Shown here in pieces: positions 8,122 through 16,369 of a stretch of 39,605 bases of DNA. The translations under genes and the position numbers were made by a program. Position 1 is the stretch's first letter. Each line of letters opens with the position of its first letter. Source of the stretch: a bacterium BMS3Abin08 (GTDB lineage Bacteria > Nitrospirota > Thermodesulfovibrionia > Thermodesulfovibrionales > JdFR-85). The notes under the pieces are model-generated. The model had not been told where the DNA came from and made no database searches. It saw only the letters and a list, made by a program, of their open reading frames with translations. The DNA is taken from assembly GCA_002897935.1 (NCBI GenBank), contig BDTA01000054.1, positions 1 through 39,605 on the forward strand, in the 5' to 3' direction.

Positions 8122-8858
8122 TGGGGGATTCAGCCGTGAAGGACTGGAGAGACAGTATTTCCTTTGTCCTGGTAAACCCCAGCGAGCCCGGTAATATAGG
8201 GGCCTCTGCAAGGGCGGTAAAAAACATGGGTTTTAATAACCTCATCCTGGTAAACCCCCCGGAGAACTTCATTGAAGGTCGTGACTTCTGGCTTGCATGC
8301 CATGCCACGGACCTCCTCGAGGAAGCAGGTGTCTTTAAGAGCCTCGACGATGCCATCTCGGACAAGGCGCTTGTGGTTGGTACTTCAAGGAGGACCGGGA
8401 AGAAGAGGGGGTTGCTTCTTCCCCTTGAAGAAGCGATAAAGGAGATAAGAAAGAGGGCAACAAAAAACAGGGTAGCCATCCTCTTTGGCCGGGAAGACCG
8501 GGGTCTTACAAATGAAGAGGCCGGGGAGTGCGGCTTTCTTGTAAACATACCTACATCGGAGGAGGCCCCTTCGCTCAACCTTGCCCAGTCAGTCCTTATT
8601 GTCGCCTATGAACTGACCAAGGGTGAGATGAATACGGAGACACCGGCGTTTGTTCCCCACGAGGAACTCCCGGCGCTCTTCGAACATATAGGAAAGACCC
8701 TTGATATACTCGGTTATTTCCCCCGGGGGGACAGGGATATGGAAGTCAGGATAATGAGAAACCTCAAGCATATGCTTGGCCGTTCAGGACTGACCCCCTG
8801 GGAGGCCGGGATGCTTCACGGCATCTGCAGCCGGATAGAAAGGAAGATAAAGGGCTGA
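8121..8858 (+). CDS. trmJ: TrmJ-like tRNA/rRNA 2'-O-methyltransferase (SpoU/TrmH superfamily)
   Basis: The protein has 245 residues and carries the SPOUT methyltransferase motifs in order: NPSEPGNIGASARAVKNMGF (about 16-35), LVVGTSRR (about 78), AILFGREDRGLTNEE (about 115-129) and IPTSEEAPSLNLAQSV (about 140-155), which forms the SAM-binding knot. TrmJ methylates the ribose of position 32 in some tRNAs; the C-terminal extension (about 175-245) fits TrmJ better than plain TrmH. The ATG shares its A with the preceding permease stop codon (TAATG), so it is co-transcribed with the exporter although unrelated in function. It converges with the DUF2062 gene, with 12 bp between stops. Confidence 0.9.
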   Translation: MGDSAVKDWRDSISFVLVNPSEPGNIGASARAVKNMGFNNLILVNPPENFIEGRDFWLACHATDLLEEAGVFKSLDDAISDKALVVGTSRRTGKKRGLLLPLEEAIKEIRKRATKNRVAILFGREDRGLTNEEAGECGFLVNIPTSEEAPSLNLAQSVLIVAYELTKGEMNTETPAFVPHEELPALFEHIGKTLDILGYFPRGDRDMEVRIMRNLKHMLGRSGLTPWEAGMLHGICSRIERKIKG

Positions 8859-8870
8859 TTACCCCCTGCT

Positions 8871-9305
8871 TTAACTGCCTTCGCGCATCCTGCGCAGTAT
8901 TGTTTTTACAAGGAAGTATGACACAACCCCTGCTACCGAGCCGACGAAAAGTGTTCCCACAAAAAAGGGAACCAGAAGTCCTTCCAGCATCCTGAAGATA
9001 TTGAAGATATTAATACTATGAAAATTTATTGAAGACAGGGCATCCTCACTACCTGTCAGCTTTACGCCAAGCCATGTACTGAAGGTGTATATGGGTATTA
9101 TGGTCCAGGGATTTGTAATATAGGCCCCAGCGAGGGTAACCACTTTATTGAATCTGAAGGCGACGGCAATACCGATCGCCATCAGGGTGTGAAGACCAAG
9201 GAATGGCGACATGCCGACAAAGACGCCCAGCGCAAAGGCGAGGGCGGTTCTCCTTGACGATCCCTCAACGGTGAGGACGAGACGCAGTTTATCTCCCAGT
9301 GACAA
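8871..9305 (-). CDS. DUF2062 family small membrane protein
   Basis: The protein has 144 residues with three hydrophobic segments (about 20-50, 58-80 and 108-132). The hallmark of DUF2062 is present: ALGVFVGMSPFLGLHT, later AGAYITNPWTIIPIY. The function of the family is not established. The only in-frame start upstream of the conserved region is TTG at 9305; it lies inside the end of thiL (17-bp overlap), with GGAGGGG about eleven bases upstream. It is the last gene of the galU-hsp20-lon-thiL run. Confidence 0.85.
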   Translation of the reverse strand: MSLGDKLRLVLTVEGSSRRTALAFALGVFVGMSPFLGLHTLMAIGIAVAFRFNKVVTLAGAYITNPWTIIPIYTFSTWLGVKLTGSEDALSSINFHSINIFNIFRMLEGLLVPFFVGTLFVGSVAGVVSYFLVKTILRRMREGS

Positions 9306-10284
9306 AGTGCTGATACCCCTCCGGTTTTATTTCCTGTTCCTCCCCGTCGTTTCCAATAAAATACATCCCTTCATCAATCACCTCACCGATCTCACAGAAC
9401 CCCGGGAACTCTTCCCCGGAGGTGAAGAGAAGCTGGTAGTCCTCACCGCCGGATACCATCAGGGCTCGAAGATCCAGCTTGAAGAACCCTGCCACCTCTT
9501 TCATCCCCGCTCTTTTCGGCAAACGCTCCTCGATGATTCTTACACCCACTTTACTCTCACTGCATAATCTGAAGAGGTCTATAAAGAGACCGTCACTGAT
9601 GTCGATCATTGCGCTTATCTTTTCAGAGTACTCCATCATATCACGGACCTCCGGAAGGAGAAATCTCCTAAGATATGTAACAATCTCATCCCATTGCAGC
9701 TCAAGATCGAGACGCTCTCCCTTTTCCAGGGCAACGGGACGGGCAACCCTTCTTAGTATTTCATGTCCAAGAGCAGCCTCACCAACCGGGCCGGTTATAT
9801 AGACCTTGTCTCCGGGTGATGCACCTGATCTCCTGAGGATTTTACCACCTTCCCTGCCGAGGATTGTAAGCCCTGCGGTAATATCCCTCTTACTCTCCGT
9901 AATGTCACCACCTATGAGGGTAAGATTATATCTCCTGGAGGCGGCCATTAACCCTGAAAAAAAATACTCATATAAGGACAGGTCCACACTCTCAGGAAGT
10001 GAGAGAATCAGGAGCATCCAGTCGGGACTTCCACCCATCGCATAGATATCACTGACGTTTGAGGCGACAAGTTTGTATCCAACCTGAAAGGGGGTAAAAT
10101 AAGTGAGGTCGAAATGTACTCCCTCGACCATCATATCACTGCTGGCCAGAATACTCCCTTTTTCCGGACATGCAAACGCAGCGGCATCATCACCTATCCC
10201 GACGATCAGGTTGTCGGAACAGCAGGCAAATCTCCTTCTTATGTCATCGAGTATGAAGAGTTCTCCTTTATCGGAAAGCTTCAT
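9289..10284 (-). CDS. thiL: Thiamine-monophosphate kinase
   Basis: The protein has 331 residues and phosphorylates thiamine monophosphate to thiamine pyrophosphate using ATP, the last step of the pathway. It belongs to the PurM/ThiL/SelD fold. Visible family features are the N-terminal glycine loop VGIGDDAAAF (about 28-37), the metal-binding ASSDMMVEGVHFD (about 47-59), ASNVSDIYAMGGSPDW (about 74-89) and ISDGLFIDLFRL in the C-terminal half. No Shine-Dalgarno is seen before the ATG, and 71 bp separate it from lon, so it may depend on readthrough. No TPP riboswitch was recognised nearby. Confidence 0.93.
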   Translation of the reverse strand: MKLSDKGELFILDDIRRRFACCSDNLIVGIGDDAAAFACPEKGSILASSDMMVEGVHFDLTYFTPFQVGYKLVASNVSDIYAMGGSPDWMLLILSLPESVDLSLYEYFFSGLMAASRRYNLTLIGGDITESKRDITAGLTILGREGGKILRRSGASPGDKVYITGPVGEAALGHEILRRVARPVALEKGERLDLELQWDEIVTYLRRFLLPEVRDMMEYSEKISAMIDISDGLFIDLFRLCSESKVGVRIIEERLPKRAGMKEVAGFFKLDLRALMVSGGEDYQLLFTSGEEFPGFCEIGEVIDEGMYFIGNDGEEQEIKPEGYQHFVTGR

Positions 10285-10355
10285 CGTTTTGACAGGGGGA
10301 CGGAACCGGACCGTCGGCAGAGGCAGGGATAAACTAAACGGCCTGCCTGACCGGC

Positions 10356-12752
10356 TCAGCCGGATTTTCTTTTCTTCTTCGATGCGGCAGGTGTCCTCCT
10401 GGTCCTCTTCTTCTTTAATGCAGCCTTAAACACCACATCGACCTCCTCCACAAATACAAACTCCACATCCCTCTTCACGTACCTGGGGATATCCTCGAGA
10501 TCCTTTCTGTTCCTCTCGGGGACAATCACCTTCCGAATACCCATCCTCTTTGCAGCAAGGGTCTTTTCCTTAAGCCCTCCGATTGGAAGCACCCTTCCCC
10601 TGAGTGTAATCTCACCGGTCATTGCCACCCTTTTGTCAACCGGCCTTCCCGTAAGGGCCGATGCAATGGCAACAGCCATGGTTATACCCGCGGATGGACC
10701 GTCCTTGGGGATTGCACCTGCAGGTACATGAATATGGATATCGGTCTTTGAAAAGACGTCCTCCTTTATACCAAGGTCCTTCGCCCGTGAACGGACAAAG
10801 CTCAGGGCGGCATGGGCCGACTCCTTCATCACATCGCCAAGTTGTCCGGTAAGGGTTAGTTTCCCCCCGCCCTTCATGGTGATTGCCTCGACGTAGATGA
10901 TATCACCTCCGGATTCAGTCCAGGCAAGTCCTGTGGCCACACCGATCTCATCCTTCTCCATTTCCTCCTCAGGGAGGAACTTCGGGGCGCCCAGATACCT
11001 GTGCAGGCCTCTTGAAGTTATAAAAAAATTCCTTTTTCTCCCCTCGGCAATCTGACGTGCAACCTTACGGCAGAGATTTGCGAGTTCCCGTTCAAGGTTC
11101 CTCACCCCTGCCTCACGGGTGTAATGGGAGATAAGCATATTCAATGCAGAATCGCTAAGCCTCATGATCCTGCCGTTTATACCATGCTCTTCAAGCTGCT
11201 TCGGCAGGAGATAGTTCTTGGCTATCCCCACCTTCTCCTCCTCGGTATACCCGCTCAGATAGATAATCTCCATCCTGTCCCTCAGCGGTCCGGGTATTGT
11301 ATCAACGATATTGCCCGTGGTTATAAACATGACGTTGGAGAGATCAAAAGGAACCCCCAGATAATGATCGACAAAGGAATTGTTCTGTTCGGGATCAAGG
11401 ACCTCAAGCAGTGCGGATGAGGGATCACCCCTGAAGTCGGCGCCTATCTTGTCGATCTCGTCAAGCATAAAGACGGGGTTGTTCTTCCCCGCCTGTTTGA
11501 TTCCCTGAACGATCCGGCCCGGCAGGGCGCCGACATATGTCCTCCTGTGCCCCCTTATCTCGGCCTCGTCACGAACGCCGCCAAGCGACATCCTCACAAA
11601 CTCCCTCCCCAGGCTACGTGAAATGGAACGGCCGAGGGAGGTCTTACCGACCCCCGGAGGACCGATGAAACAGAGGATGGGGCCCTTCATCTTGGACTTC
11701 AGCTTTCTGACACTGAGATATTCAAGTATCCGCTCCTTCACCTTCTCAAGATCATAATGATCCTCATCGAGAACCTTCTTGGCAGCCTTTATATCCAGAT
11801 TATCCTTTGTGACCTTACTCCATGGCAACTCAACAAGCCAGTCGAGGTAAGTCCTTACGGTTGCGGCTTCTGCGCTGTCAGGGTGCATCTTCTCAAGCCT
11901 CTTAAGTTGCTTTTCGGCCTCCTTCAGGACCTTATCGGGCATCTTTGCAGCCTTGATCTTCTGACTGAATTCATTAATTTCCTCCGCCCTCTCATCGATC
12001 TCACCCAGTTCTCTCTGGATCGCCTTCAACTGCTCCCTGAGGAAATATTCTCTCTGTGTTTTGTCTATCTCACCCCTTGCCTCGGTCTGTATCTTCTGCT
12101 GTACAAGGAGTAACTCCACCTCTCTGCCGAGTATATCACTCACCCGTTTAAGTCTCTGTATCGGATCTGCAGTCTCGAGAATCTCCTGCGCCTGCTCAGT
12201 CTTGAGTCCAAGGTTTGAGGCCACGAGGTCGGCCAGTCTTCCGGGGTCATCGAGATTCTCGACAACCACCATAATATCCGGCAAAATGGTCTTGCCCAGC
12301 GACACGGCCTTGTCAAGCTGCTCCTTCACATTTCTCATAAGCGCCTCTACTTCGAGGGTCATCTCGGAAGGCTTCTGATCCTCAATCTTCTGTATCGTTG
12401 CCTCGTAGTAGTTCTCCTTCAACTTGACATCAAGAACCTTTGCCTTTTTCAGACCCTGAACGAGTATCTTCACCCTCCCGTCCGGGAGTTTCAGCATCCT
12501 CATAATAAGACCGGCGGTACCTACACTGTGGAGGTCTTCCGGCCCGGGGTTCTCTACGCTCAGGTCCTTCTGGGTGAGCAGGAGGACCATCCTGTCCGTG
12601 TTAAGGGAATGATCAATGGACTGGATTGACATCTCCCTGCCCACAAACAGCGGAATTATCATATAGGGGAAGATAACGATATCCCTCACGGGAAGTATCG
12701 GTAGGGTATCTGGAATTTCAATATCTTTTTCCTCTTTCACTATATCAACCAT
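10356..12752 (-). CDS. lon: ATP-dependent Lon protease
   Basis: The protein has 798 residues, the normal length of LonA. The N-terminal substrate-binding domain begins with [24 protein letters not shown] coiled linker precedes the AAA+ domain, which contains Walker [12 protein letters not shown] and Walker [12 protein letters not shown]. The proteolytic domain has Ser687 in PKDGPSAG and Lys730 in GGLKEK, the catalytic dyad. It degrades misfolded and regulatory proteins in the cytoplasm. I chose the ATG at 12752 rather than the GTG at 12758, because AAGGAG lies five bases before the ATG and directly abuts the GTG. The small heat-shock gene ends within three bases of this start, so a stress-linked pair is likely. 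Confidence 0.97.
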   Translation of the reverse strand: MVDIVKEEKDIEIPDTLPILPVRDIVIFPYMIIPLFVGREMSIQSIDHSLNTDRMVLLLTQKDLSVENPGPEDLHSVGTAGLIMRMLKLPDGRVKILVQGLKKAKVLDVKLKENYYEATIQKIEDQKPSEMTLEVEALMRNVKEQLDKAVSLGKTILPDIMVVVENLDDPGRLADLVASNLGLKTEQAQEILETADPIQRLKRVSDILGREVELLLVQQKIQTEARGEIDKTQREYFLREQLKAIQRELGEIDERAEEINEFSQKIKAAKMPDKVLKEAEKQLKRLEKMHPDSAEAATVRTYLDWLVELPWSKVTKDNLDIKAAKKVLDEDHYDLEKVKERILEYLSVRKLKSKMKGPILCFIGPPGVGKTSLGRSISRSLGREFVRMSLGGVRDEAEIRGHRRTYVGALPGRIVQGIKQAGKNNPVFMLDEIDKIGADFRGDPSSALLEVLDPEQNNSFVDHYLGVPFDLSNVMFITTGNIVDTIPGPLRDRMEIIYLSGYTEEEKVGIAKNYLLPKQLEEHGINGRIMRLSDSALNMLISHYTREAGVRNLERELANLCRKVARQIAEGRKRNFFITSRGLHRYLGAPKFLPEEEMEKDEIGVATGLAWTESGGDIIYVEAITMKGGGKLTLTGQLGDVMKESAHAALSFVRSRAKDLGIKEDVFSKTDIHIHVPAGAIPKDGPSAGITMAVAIASALTGRPVDKRVAMTGEITLRGRVLPIGGLKEKTLAAKRMGIRKVIVPERNRKDLEDIPRYVKRDVEFVFVEEVDVVFKAALKKKRTRRTPAASKKKRKSG

Positions 12753-12754
12753 CT

Positions 12755-13129
12755 TCACTCCTTTAAGATCTTTATTTTATAAACCCTATCCTCTGCCTTT
12801 GGCAGTGTAATCCTGAGTATACCGTCTTTTAAAACAGCATCGGCCTTGTCGGGGGCCACGGTAACCGGGACGGGAATTATCCTTCTGAAACGACTGAACT
12901 CACGCTCCATACAGATAAACATTCCCTTTTTTTCATTATCATGCTGTTTCTTCACACCCTCAATTACCAGAAGGTTATTATATACCTTAGCAAGCACATC
13001 CTGCTGTAATACCCCCGGCAACTCTACGACAAAAACAACTGCATCCTCCCTCTCGTAGATATCCACGGGGGGATAATCCCTTCTTGTCTCACCATTCAGA
13101 AGATAAGTCTCTTTAACGATAAATTCCAT
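12755..13129 (-). CDS. Small heat-shock protein of the Hsp20/alpha-crystallin family
   Basis: The protein has 124 residues with an alpha-crystallin domain (about 20-115). Marks are [21 protein letters not shown] at the start of the domain, [14 protein letters not shown] in the middle and the glycine-leucine turn ILRITLPKA near the end. The C-terminal YKIKILKE resembles the I-x-I tail motif that docks sHsp dimers. It holds unfolding proteins in the cytoplasm. It sits directly before lon with an overlapping Shine-Dalgarno, a sensible holdase-protease pair. It lies 26 bp after galU; no strong Shine-Dalgarno precedes its ATG. I saw no CIRCE element. Confidence 0.92.
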   Translation of the reverse strand: MEFIVKETYLLNGETRRDYPPVDIYEREDAVVFVVELPGVLQQDVLAKVYNNLLVIEGVKKQHDNEKKGMFICMEREFSRFRRIIPVPVTVAPDKADAVLKDGILRITLPKAEDRVYKIKILKE

Positions 13130-13155
13130 GTCACTGAAAATCAGAACGCACTGTT

Positions 13156-14031
13156 TTATTGCATGATTTCGGCAGCTATTTCCTTCAAATAAGCTAAAAA
13201 CCGTTCCGACACGGCATCGTTCTTCAAGGCCAGAGAAACAGTGGCCTTAAGAAAACCGAATTTATCACCTGCATCATATCTCTTCCCACTGAAGACAAAC
13301 CCGTAGACCGTCTTTTCTTTCAGCATTCCCTTAAGGGCATCGGTAAGCTGATACTCTCCTCCCTGGCCCGGCTTCATACTTTCAAGGACATCGAAGACCT
13401 CGGGAGTAAGAATATAACGACCGATTATTGCAAGATTGCTTGGAGCTTCTTCGGGCGCCGGCTTTTCTACAAAATCGGTTATCCTGAATACATCCTTCTC
13501 TTCCTTCACTCCTGAAATCGCACCGTAACGGTGGATCTCTTCCCGGGGGACCTCCTCAAGTGCGACTATTGGACAGCCAAGCTCATTATAGAGTTTAATC
13601 ATATCCGCAAGGAGGGTTTCGTCAGGGTCTATTACGTCATCGCTTAAAAGAACTGCAAACGGTTCATCCTTCACAAACGGCTTAGCCCTCAGGATTGCAT
13701 GACCAAGCCCAAGGGGTCGCCCCTGGCGTATATAAGCAAAATTAAGGTGGCTCAGTCTGTTTATCTCGGCAAGCAGCTTCTTTTTACCCTTCTGCCTGAG
13801 GTTCTCCTCAAGTTCATAAACCGTGTCGAAATGGTCCTCGATTGTCCTTTTGTGTCTCCCGGTTATCACTATGAACTCATTTATTCCACAGGCCTCCGCC
13901 TCTTCAACGGCATACTGGATCATGGGTTTGTCAACTATGGGTAGCATCTCCTTAGGCGCGGCCTTTGTGGCCGGCAAAAACCTTGTGCCAAGCCCGGCAG
14001 CCGGCAGAATGGCCTTTGTTACTCCGTTCAT
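13156..14031 (-). CDS. galU: UTP-glucose-1-phosphate uridylyltransferase
   Basis: The protein has 291 residues and makes UDP-glucose from UTP and glucose-1-phosphate. The nucleotide-binding signature AILPAAGLGTRFLPATKAAPKEMLPIVDKP occupies about residues 8-37. Other family marks are EFIVITGRHKRTIEDHFD, RQGRPLGLGHAI, FAVLLSDDVI (metal-binding Asp) and the sugar-binding GEYQLTDAL and GKRYDAGDKFGFLKA. The ATG has AGGAGG four to five bases upstream. A TATAAT at 14050-14055 (minus strand) could be its -10 box, although a matching -35 was not found. It heads the operon galU-hsp20-lon-thiL-DUF2062. Confidence 0.96.
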   Translation of the reverse strand: MNGVTKAILPAAGLGTRFLPATKAAPKEMLPIVDKPMIQYAVEEAEACGINEFIVITGRHKRTIEDHFDTVYELEENLRQKGKKKLLAEINRLSHLNFAYIRQGRPLGLGHAILRAKPFVKDEPFAVLLSDDVIDPDETLLADMIKLYNELGCPIVALEEVPREEIHRYGAISGVKEEKDVFRITDFVEKPAPEEAPSNLAIIGRYILTPEVFDVLESMKPGQGGEYQLTDALKGMLKEKTVYGFVFSGKRYDAGDKFGFLKATVSLALKNDAVSERFLAYLKEIAAEIMQ

Positions 14032-14172
14032 AAAACCTCCTCTTCACATATTATATTTGTTTCATTCGTAAAAAAGATGAAAACACTCGATCGGCCTGTC
14101 ATTCCGGCTTGTCCGGAATCGTTTCTGCAATGTCTTCGTATAAATCACTAACTGTCGGATTGCTTTGTCTAA

Positions 14173-14340
14173 TAAGAGTCTGTGTATAGTTACAGTCATT
14201 TGTCATTCCCGCAATCCCGAACGCATTCGGGATTCGGGAATCCTTCTTAAAGAACGATTCCGGACAAGCCGGAATGACGGAAAAACGACCGCTATGCGCT
14301 TTGCGCTTTCCCGAACGCTTTCGGGGAATGACATTGTACG
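14173..14340. mobile_element. Family A MITE-like element, left end only
   Basis: TA followed by AGAGTCTGTGTATAG at 14173-14189 matches the family A terminus seen at 19538. Core repeats follow (14202-14330). The expected right terminus is not found before the next element begins at 14353, so this copy looks truncated or decayed. Confidence 0.5.
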
Positions 14341-14352
14341 TTGTGTTTAATG

Positions 14353-14489
14353 TTGATGGATTCGTAAAAAATCTGAAAAAGTGTTTTTTTGTCATTCCCG
14401 TGGAAACGGGAATCCAGTCTTTTCAGATAGTTACACGCTTCCTGGATTCCCGCTTTCGCGGGAATGACGACTTTTTACGACTTCATCAA
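14353..14489. mobile_element. Family B MITE-like element (copy 1)
   Basis: Imperfect terminal inverted repeats TTGATGGATTCGTAAAAA (left) and TTTTTACGACTTCATCAA (right) bound about 137 bp. The interior is the dyad GTCATTCCCGTGGAAACGGG and TTCCCGCTTTCGCGGGAATG. No open frame or transposase is present. It abuts copy 2. Confidence 0.7.
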
Positions 14490-14490
14490 T

Positions 14491-14640
14491 GTTAATGCAC
14501 TCGTAATAAGTCCTGATTGTCACCCTGAACTTGTTTCAGGGTCTCATAACTTCTTGATTTATATAGATTTCCCGAACTTAATTCGGGATTCAGAATGACA
14601 GAATACGGTATTTCTGATTTTTTACGACGCCATCAATGTT
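14491..14640. mobile_element. Family B MITE-like element (copy 2)
   Basis: The left end TGCACTCGTAATAAGTC and the right end GATTTTTTACGACGCCATCA are imperfect inverted repeats. The interior, with CACCCTGAACTTGTTTCAGG and CCCGAACTTAATTCGGGA, is nearly identical to the reverse complement of the copy at 36503-36644, the clearest evidence that the whole unit moves as one piece. Confidence 0.75.
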
Positions 14641-14729
14641 AAGTTAAATTTTAAGCCTGTCTTCAACTAAAACACAAAAGAGCCTTATATTTATTCTCAT
14701 GCTCTTTCTCATTTCAAGCAGGTCAAGCT

Positions 14730-14748
14730 CTCCGACCAAAGGTCGGAG
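14730..14748 (-). repeat. GC-rich hairpin with 3-nt loop (family D-like)
   Basis: CTCCGACC-AAA-GGTCGGAG forms an 8-bp perfect stem. Read on the minus strand it is flanked by ATGC and GAGCTTGACCTG. The hairpin at 35338-35356 has the same flanks but two exchanged base pairs in the stem. Confidence 0.6.
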
Positions 14749-14802
14749 CATGCCAATGGCATGCCTTACAGCATAGCCAATGTAAGGTTTTGATATTTTA
14801 TC

Positions 14803-14924
14803 GTAACTACTCAGCCCTATAATCCCCCCTTTAGCAAAGGGGGCGAGGGGGGATTTGAAGAATGTTGAATTAATAAAATCCCCCTTAATCCCCCTTTTCC
14901 AAAGGGGGAGACCTGAGTAGTTAC
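14803..14924. mobile_element. Family E MITE with 12-bp perfect ends and an 8-bp target duplication
   Basis: The ends are GTAACTACTCAG (14803-14814) and its exact reverse complement CTGAGTAGTTAC (14913-14924). The 8-bp direct repeat ATTTTATC flanks both sides (14795-14802 and 14925-14932). The 122-bp interior consists of CCCCCTTTxxCAAAGGGGG-type palindromes and encodes no protein. Inverted ends plus a target duplication are the signature of a non-autonomous transposon moved by a DDE transposase elsewhere in the genome. Confidence 0.88.
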
Positions 14925-14998
14925 ATTTTATCTTTATATTTGCCTCCGGCACTTCAGTGCTTTCGGCAAAAAACATTGTAAAGAAAGTTTGATTAATT

Positions 14999-15053
14999 AC
15001 ATTCCTTGCCTTCATCCCCGGCCAAATGTCGGGGCTTTCGGCAAGGTGCATTG
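14999..15053. repeat. Family D interspersed repeat (copy 1)
   Basis: This copy shares about 50 of 55 positions with 36849-36903. It contains an imperfect hairpin (15016-15034, CCCCG...CGGGG) inside the outer inverted repeat CCTTGCC/GGCAAGG, and ends in GTGCATTG. A weaker copy may lie at about 14951-14991. Confidence 0.65.
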
Positions 15054-15268
15054 TAAATCCGCCTTCCATAGTTATGTGAAACTCCCGTCTACCCCCTCCT
15101 TGACGGAGGGGAGTAAAGTGGAGGGTGTTTTAAACAACTCCTACTTGTTACTTCCGGCACCCGGTCTGTAGCTGTATTTGTTAAAACATCGTTATTGCAG
15201 GACTTTAAAACCACCGAACCATTCTATCTCTCTTTCAAAATCTCTTTGCTTTTCCGTCGCATGTTCTC

Positions 15269-16075
15269 CTACAATTCCGTTCCACAGTATTCCGCCTCGT
15301 AATCCTGAAGCTCCCTGATCGTGGGGTTATCGCCGCACACAGGGCAGTCCGGGTTCCTGGGAACCTTCACCTTCCTGAAGGAAGTCTTCAATGCGTCGAA
15401 GATCAGGAGCTGATTCATCAGGGGCTCACCCCTCTGAAGAATAATCTTAAGAACCTCCAAAGCCTGTAAGCTTCCAACAACGCCGGTAATGGCACCAAGG
15501 ACACCTGCTTCCTGGCACGAAGGTACAAGACCGGGGGGCGGGGGCTCTTCAAAAAGACACCTGTAACAGTGTCCCTCTCCCGGGAGAATCGTTGTAACCT
15601 GCCCCTCAAACCTCAGAATGGCTCCGCTTACCAGGGGTTTTTTCATCAGCACGGAGGCATCGTTTACAAGGTAGCGGGTTGGAAAGTTATCGCTTCCATC
15701 AACGACCAGATCATAGTCCCTGATAAGGTCCATTATATTGTCCTTGGATATCCTCTCCTTTATGGAAACGACCTTCACATCAGGATTGAGCGCCTCGAAG
15801 GTCATCTTTGCCGAGTCTGCCTTATACATACCGACCCTTTCGGTGTTGTGTGCAATCTGTCTCTGAAGATTGCTGAGCTCGATGGTATCATTGTCGATTA
15901 TCCCGATCGTACCAACACCGGCTGCCGCAAGATAATAACCGACAGGGCAACCAAGTCCGCCTGCGCCAACGATAAAAACCTTTGCTTCAAGGAGTTTTTT
16001 CTGACCCTTTCCACCAACCTCCGGAAGGATAATATGTCTGCTGTATCTCTGAATCTGCTCATCGGTGAATTCCAT
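15269..16075 (-). CDS. ThiF/MoeB-type E1-like adenylyltransferase (HesA/MoeB/ThiF family)
   Basis: The protein has 268 residues. It should adenylate the C-terminal Gly-Gly of a ubiquitin-like sulfur carrier (ThiS or MoaD type) for thiamine, molybdopterin or other sulfur transfer. The Rossmann ATP site is FIVGAGGLG (34-42), followed by the acidic loop DNDTIELSNLQRQ (61-73). Zinc ligands are C170, C173, C244 and C247; C187 in PSCQEAG is the conserved family cysteine. ThiF and MoeB cannot be separated by eye, and no ThiS or MoaD gene lies nearby. The ATG overlaps the tusA stop (TGATG); a GTG three bases upstream is an alternative. Linkage to TusA points to sulfur trafficking. Confidence 0.9.
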   Translation of the reverse strand: MEFTDEQIQRYSRHIILPEVGGKGQKKLLEAKVFIVGAGGLGCPVGYYLAAAGVGTIGIIDNDTIELSNLQRQIAHNTERVGMYKADSAKMTFEALNPDVKVVSIKERISKDNIMDLIRDYDLVVDGSDNFPTRYLVNDASVLMKKPLVSGAILRFEGQVTTILPGEGHCYRCLFEEPPPPGLVPSCQEAGVLGAITGVVGSLQALEVLKIILQRGEPLMNQLLIFDALKTSFRKVKVPRNPDCPVCGDNPTIRELQDYEAEYCGTEL

Positions 16076-16320
16076 CACTCCGTCTCCTTTCTGACCACTA
16101 TCACCCAGTCACTGTCATTGATCTTCTCTACCTTCAGGACCTTATGACCGTGGTCTTCCATGGATTTGGGTATACTCCGTGAGGCCTCGGGATAATCAAG
16201 GAGTATCTCGAGAACCTCTCCTACATCCATGGACTCTATGGCAAGCTTGGATTTAACAAACGTATAGGGACATACCAGCCCCCTGATATCGATCTTTTTG
16301 TCAACCTTCACATCTTCCAT
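16075..16320 (-). CDS. TusA/SirA family sulfur carrier protein
   Basis: The protein has 81 residues with the family motif DIRGLVCPYTFVKSKLAIESM; Cys17 in the CP motif carries the persulfide. A second mark is the Asp/Pro-rich ILLDYPEASRSIPKSMEDHGH region. TusA-like proteins relay sulfur from cysteine desulfurases or other donors to tRNA thiolation, molybdenum-cofactor and sulfur-oxidation enzymes. I chose the ATG at 16320 because GGAGG lies eight bases upstream; the longer frame to 16383 runs into a transposable element. The stop overlaps the ThiF/MoeB start, so the two are translationally coupled. Confidence 0.92.
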   Translation of the reverse strand: MEDVKVDKKIDIRGLVCPYTFVKSKLAIESMDVGEVLEILLDYPEASRSIPKSMEDHGHKVLKVEKINDSDWVIVVRKETE

Positions 16321-16369
16321 TACAGCCACCTCCACTTTACAAAAATTATGGGTGCGGTTATCAGTACCA

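Larger units (their letters stand above)
14032..15268. repeat. 1.2-kb gene-free repeat island
   Basis: I find no credible gene here. The order is: galU leader (14032-14096), a core repeat (14099-14120), a family A left end (14173), B-family elements at 14353-14489 and 14491-14640, a GC hairpin (14730-14748), an E-family element (14803-14924), a D-type repeat (14999-15053) and a CCCCTCC-TTGAC-GGAGGGG hairpin (15093-15111). The longest open frame (14644-15069, minus) is mostly translated repeat. The stretch 15112-15268 shows nothing I can name. Confidence 0.8.

Noticed and set aside
8060-8578. 172-codon open frame antisense to trmJ, and many similar long antisense frames elsewhere
   Set aside because: They overlap clearly homologous genes on the other strand, lack start signals and match no family.
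10285-10355. TPP riboswitch before thiL, or a terminator after lon
   Set aside because: thiL lies downstream of lon with only 71 bp between them; I found no THI-box-like sequence and no hairpin with a T-run.
14644-15069. 141-codon open frame on the minus strand in the repeat island
   Set aside because: Its middle part translates the family E element (PLWKRGIKGDF...PLAPFAKGG, a well-known translated-repeat artefact) and its ends translate hairpin repeats. It has no Shine-Dalgarno.
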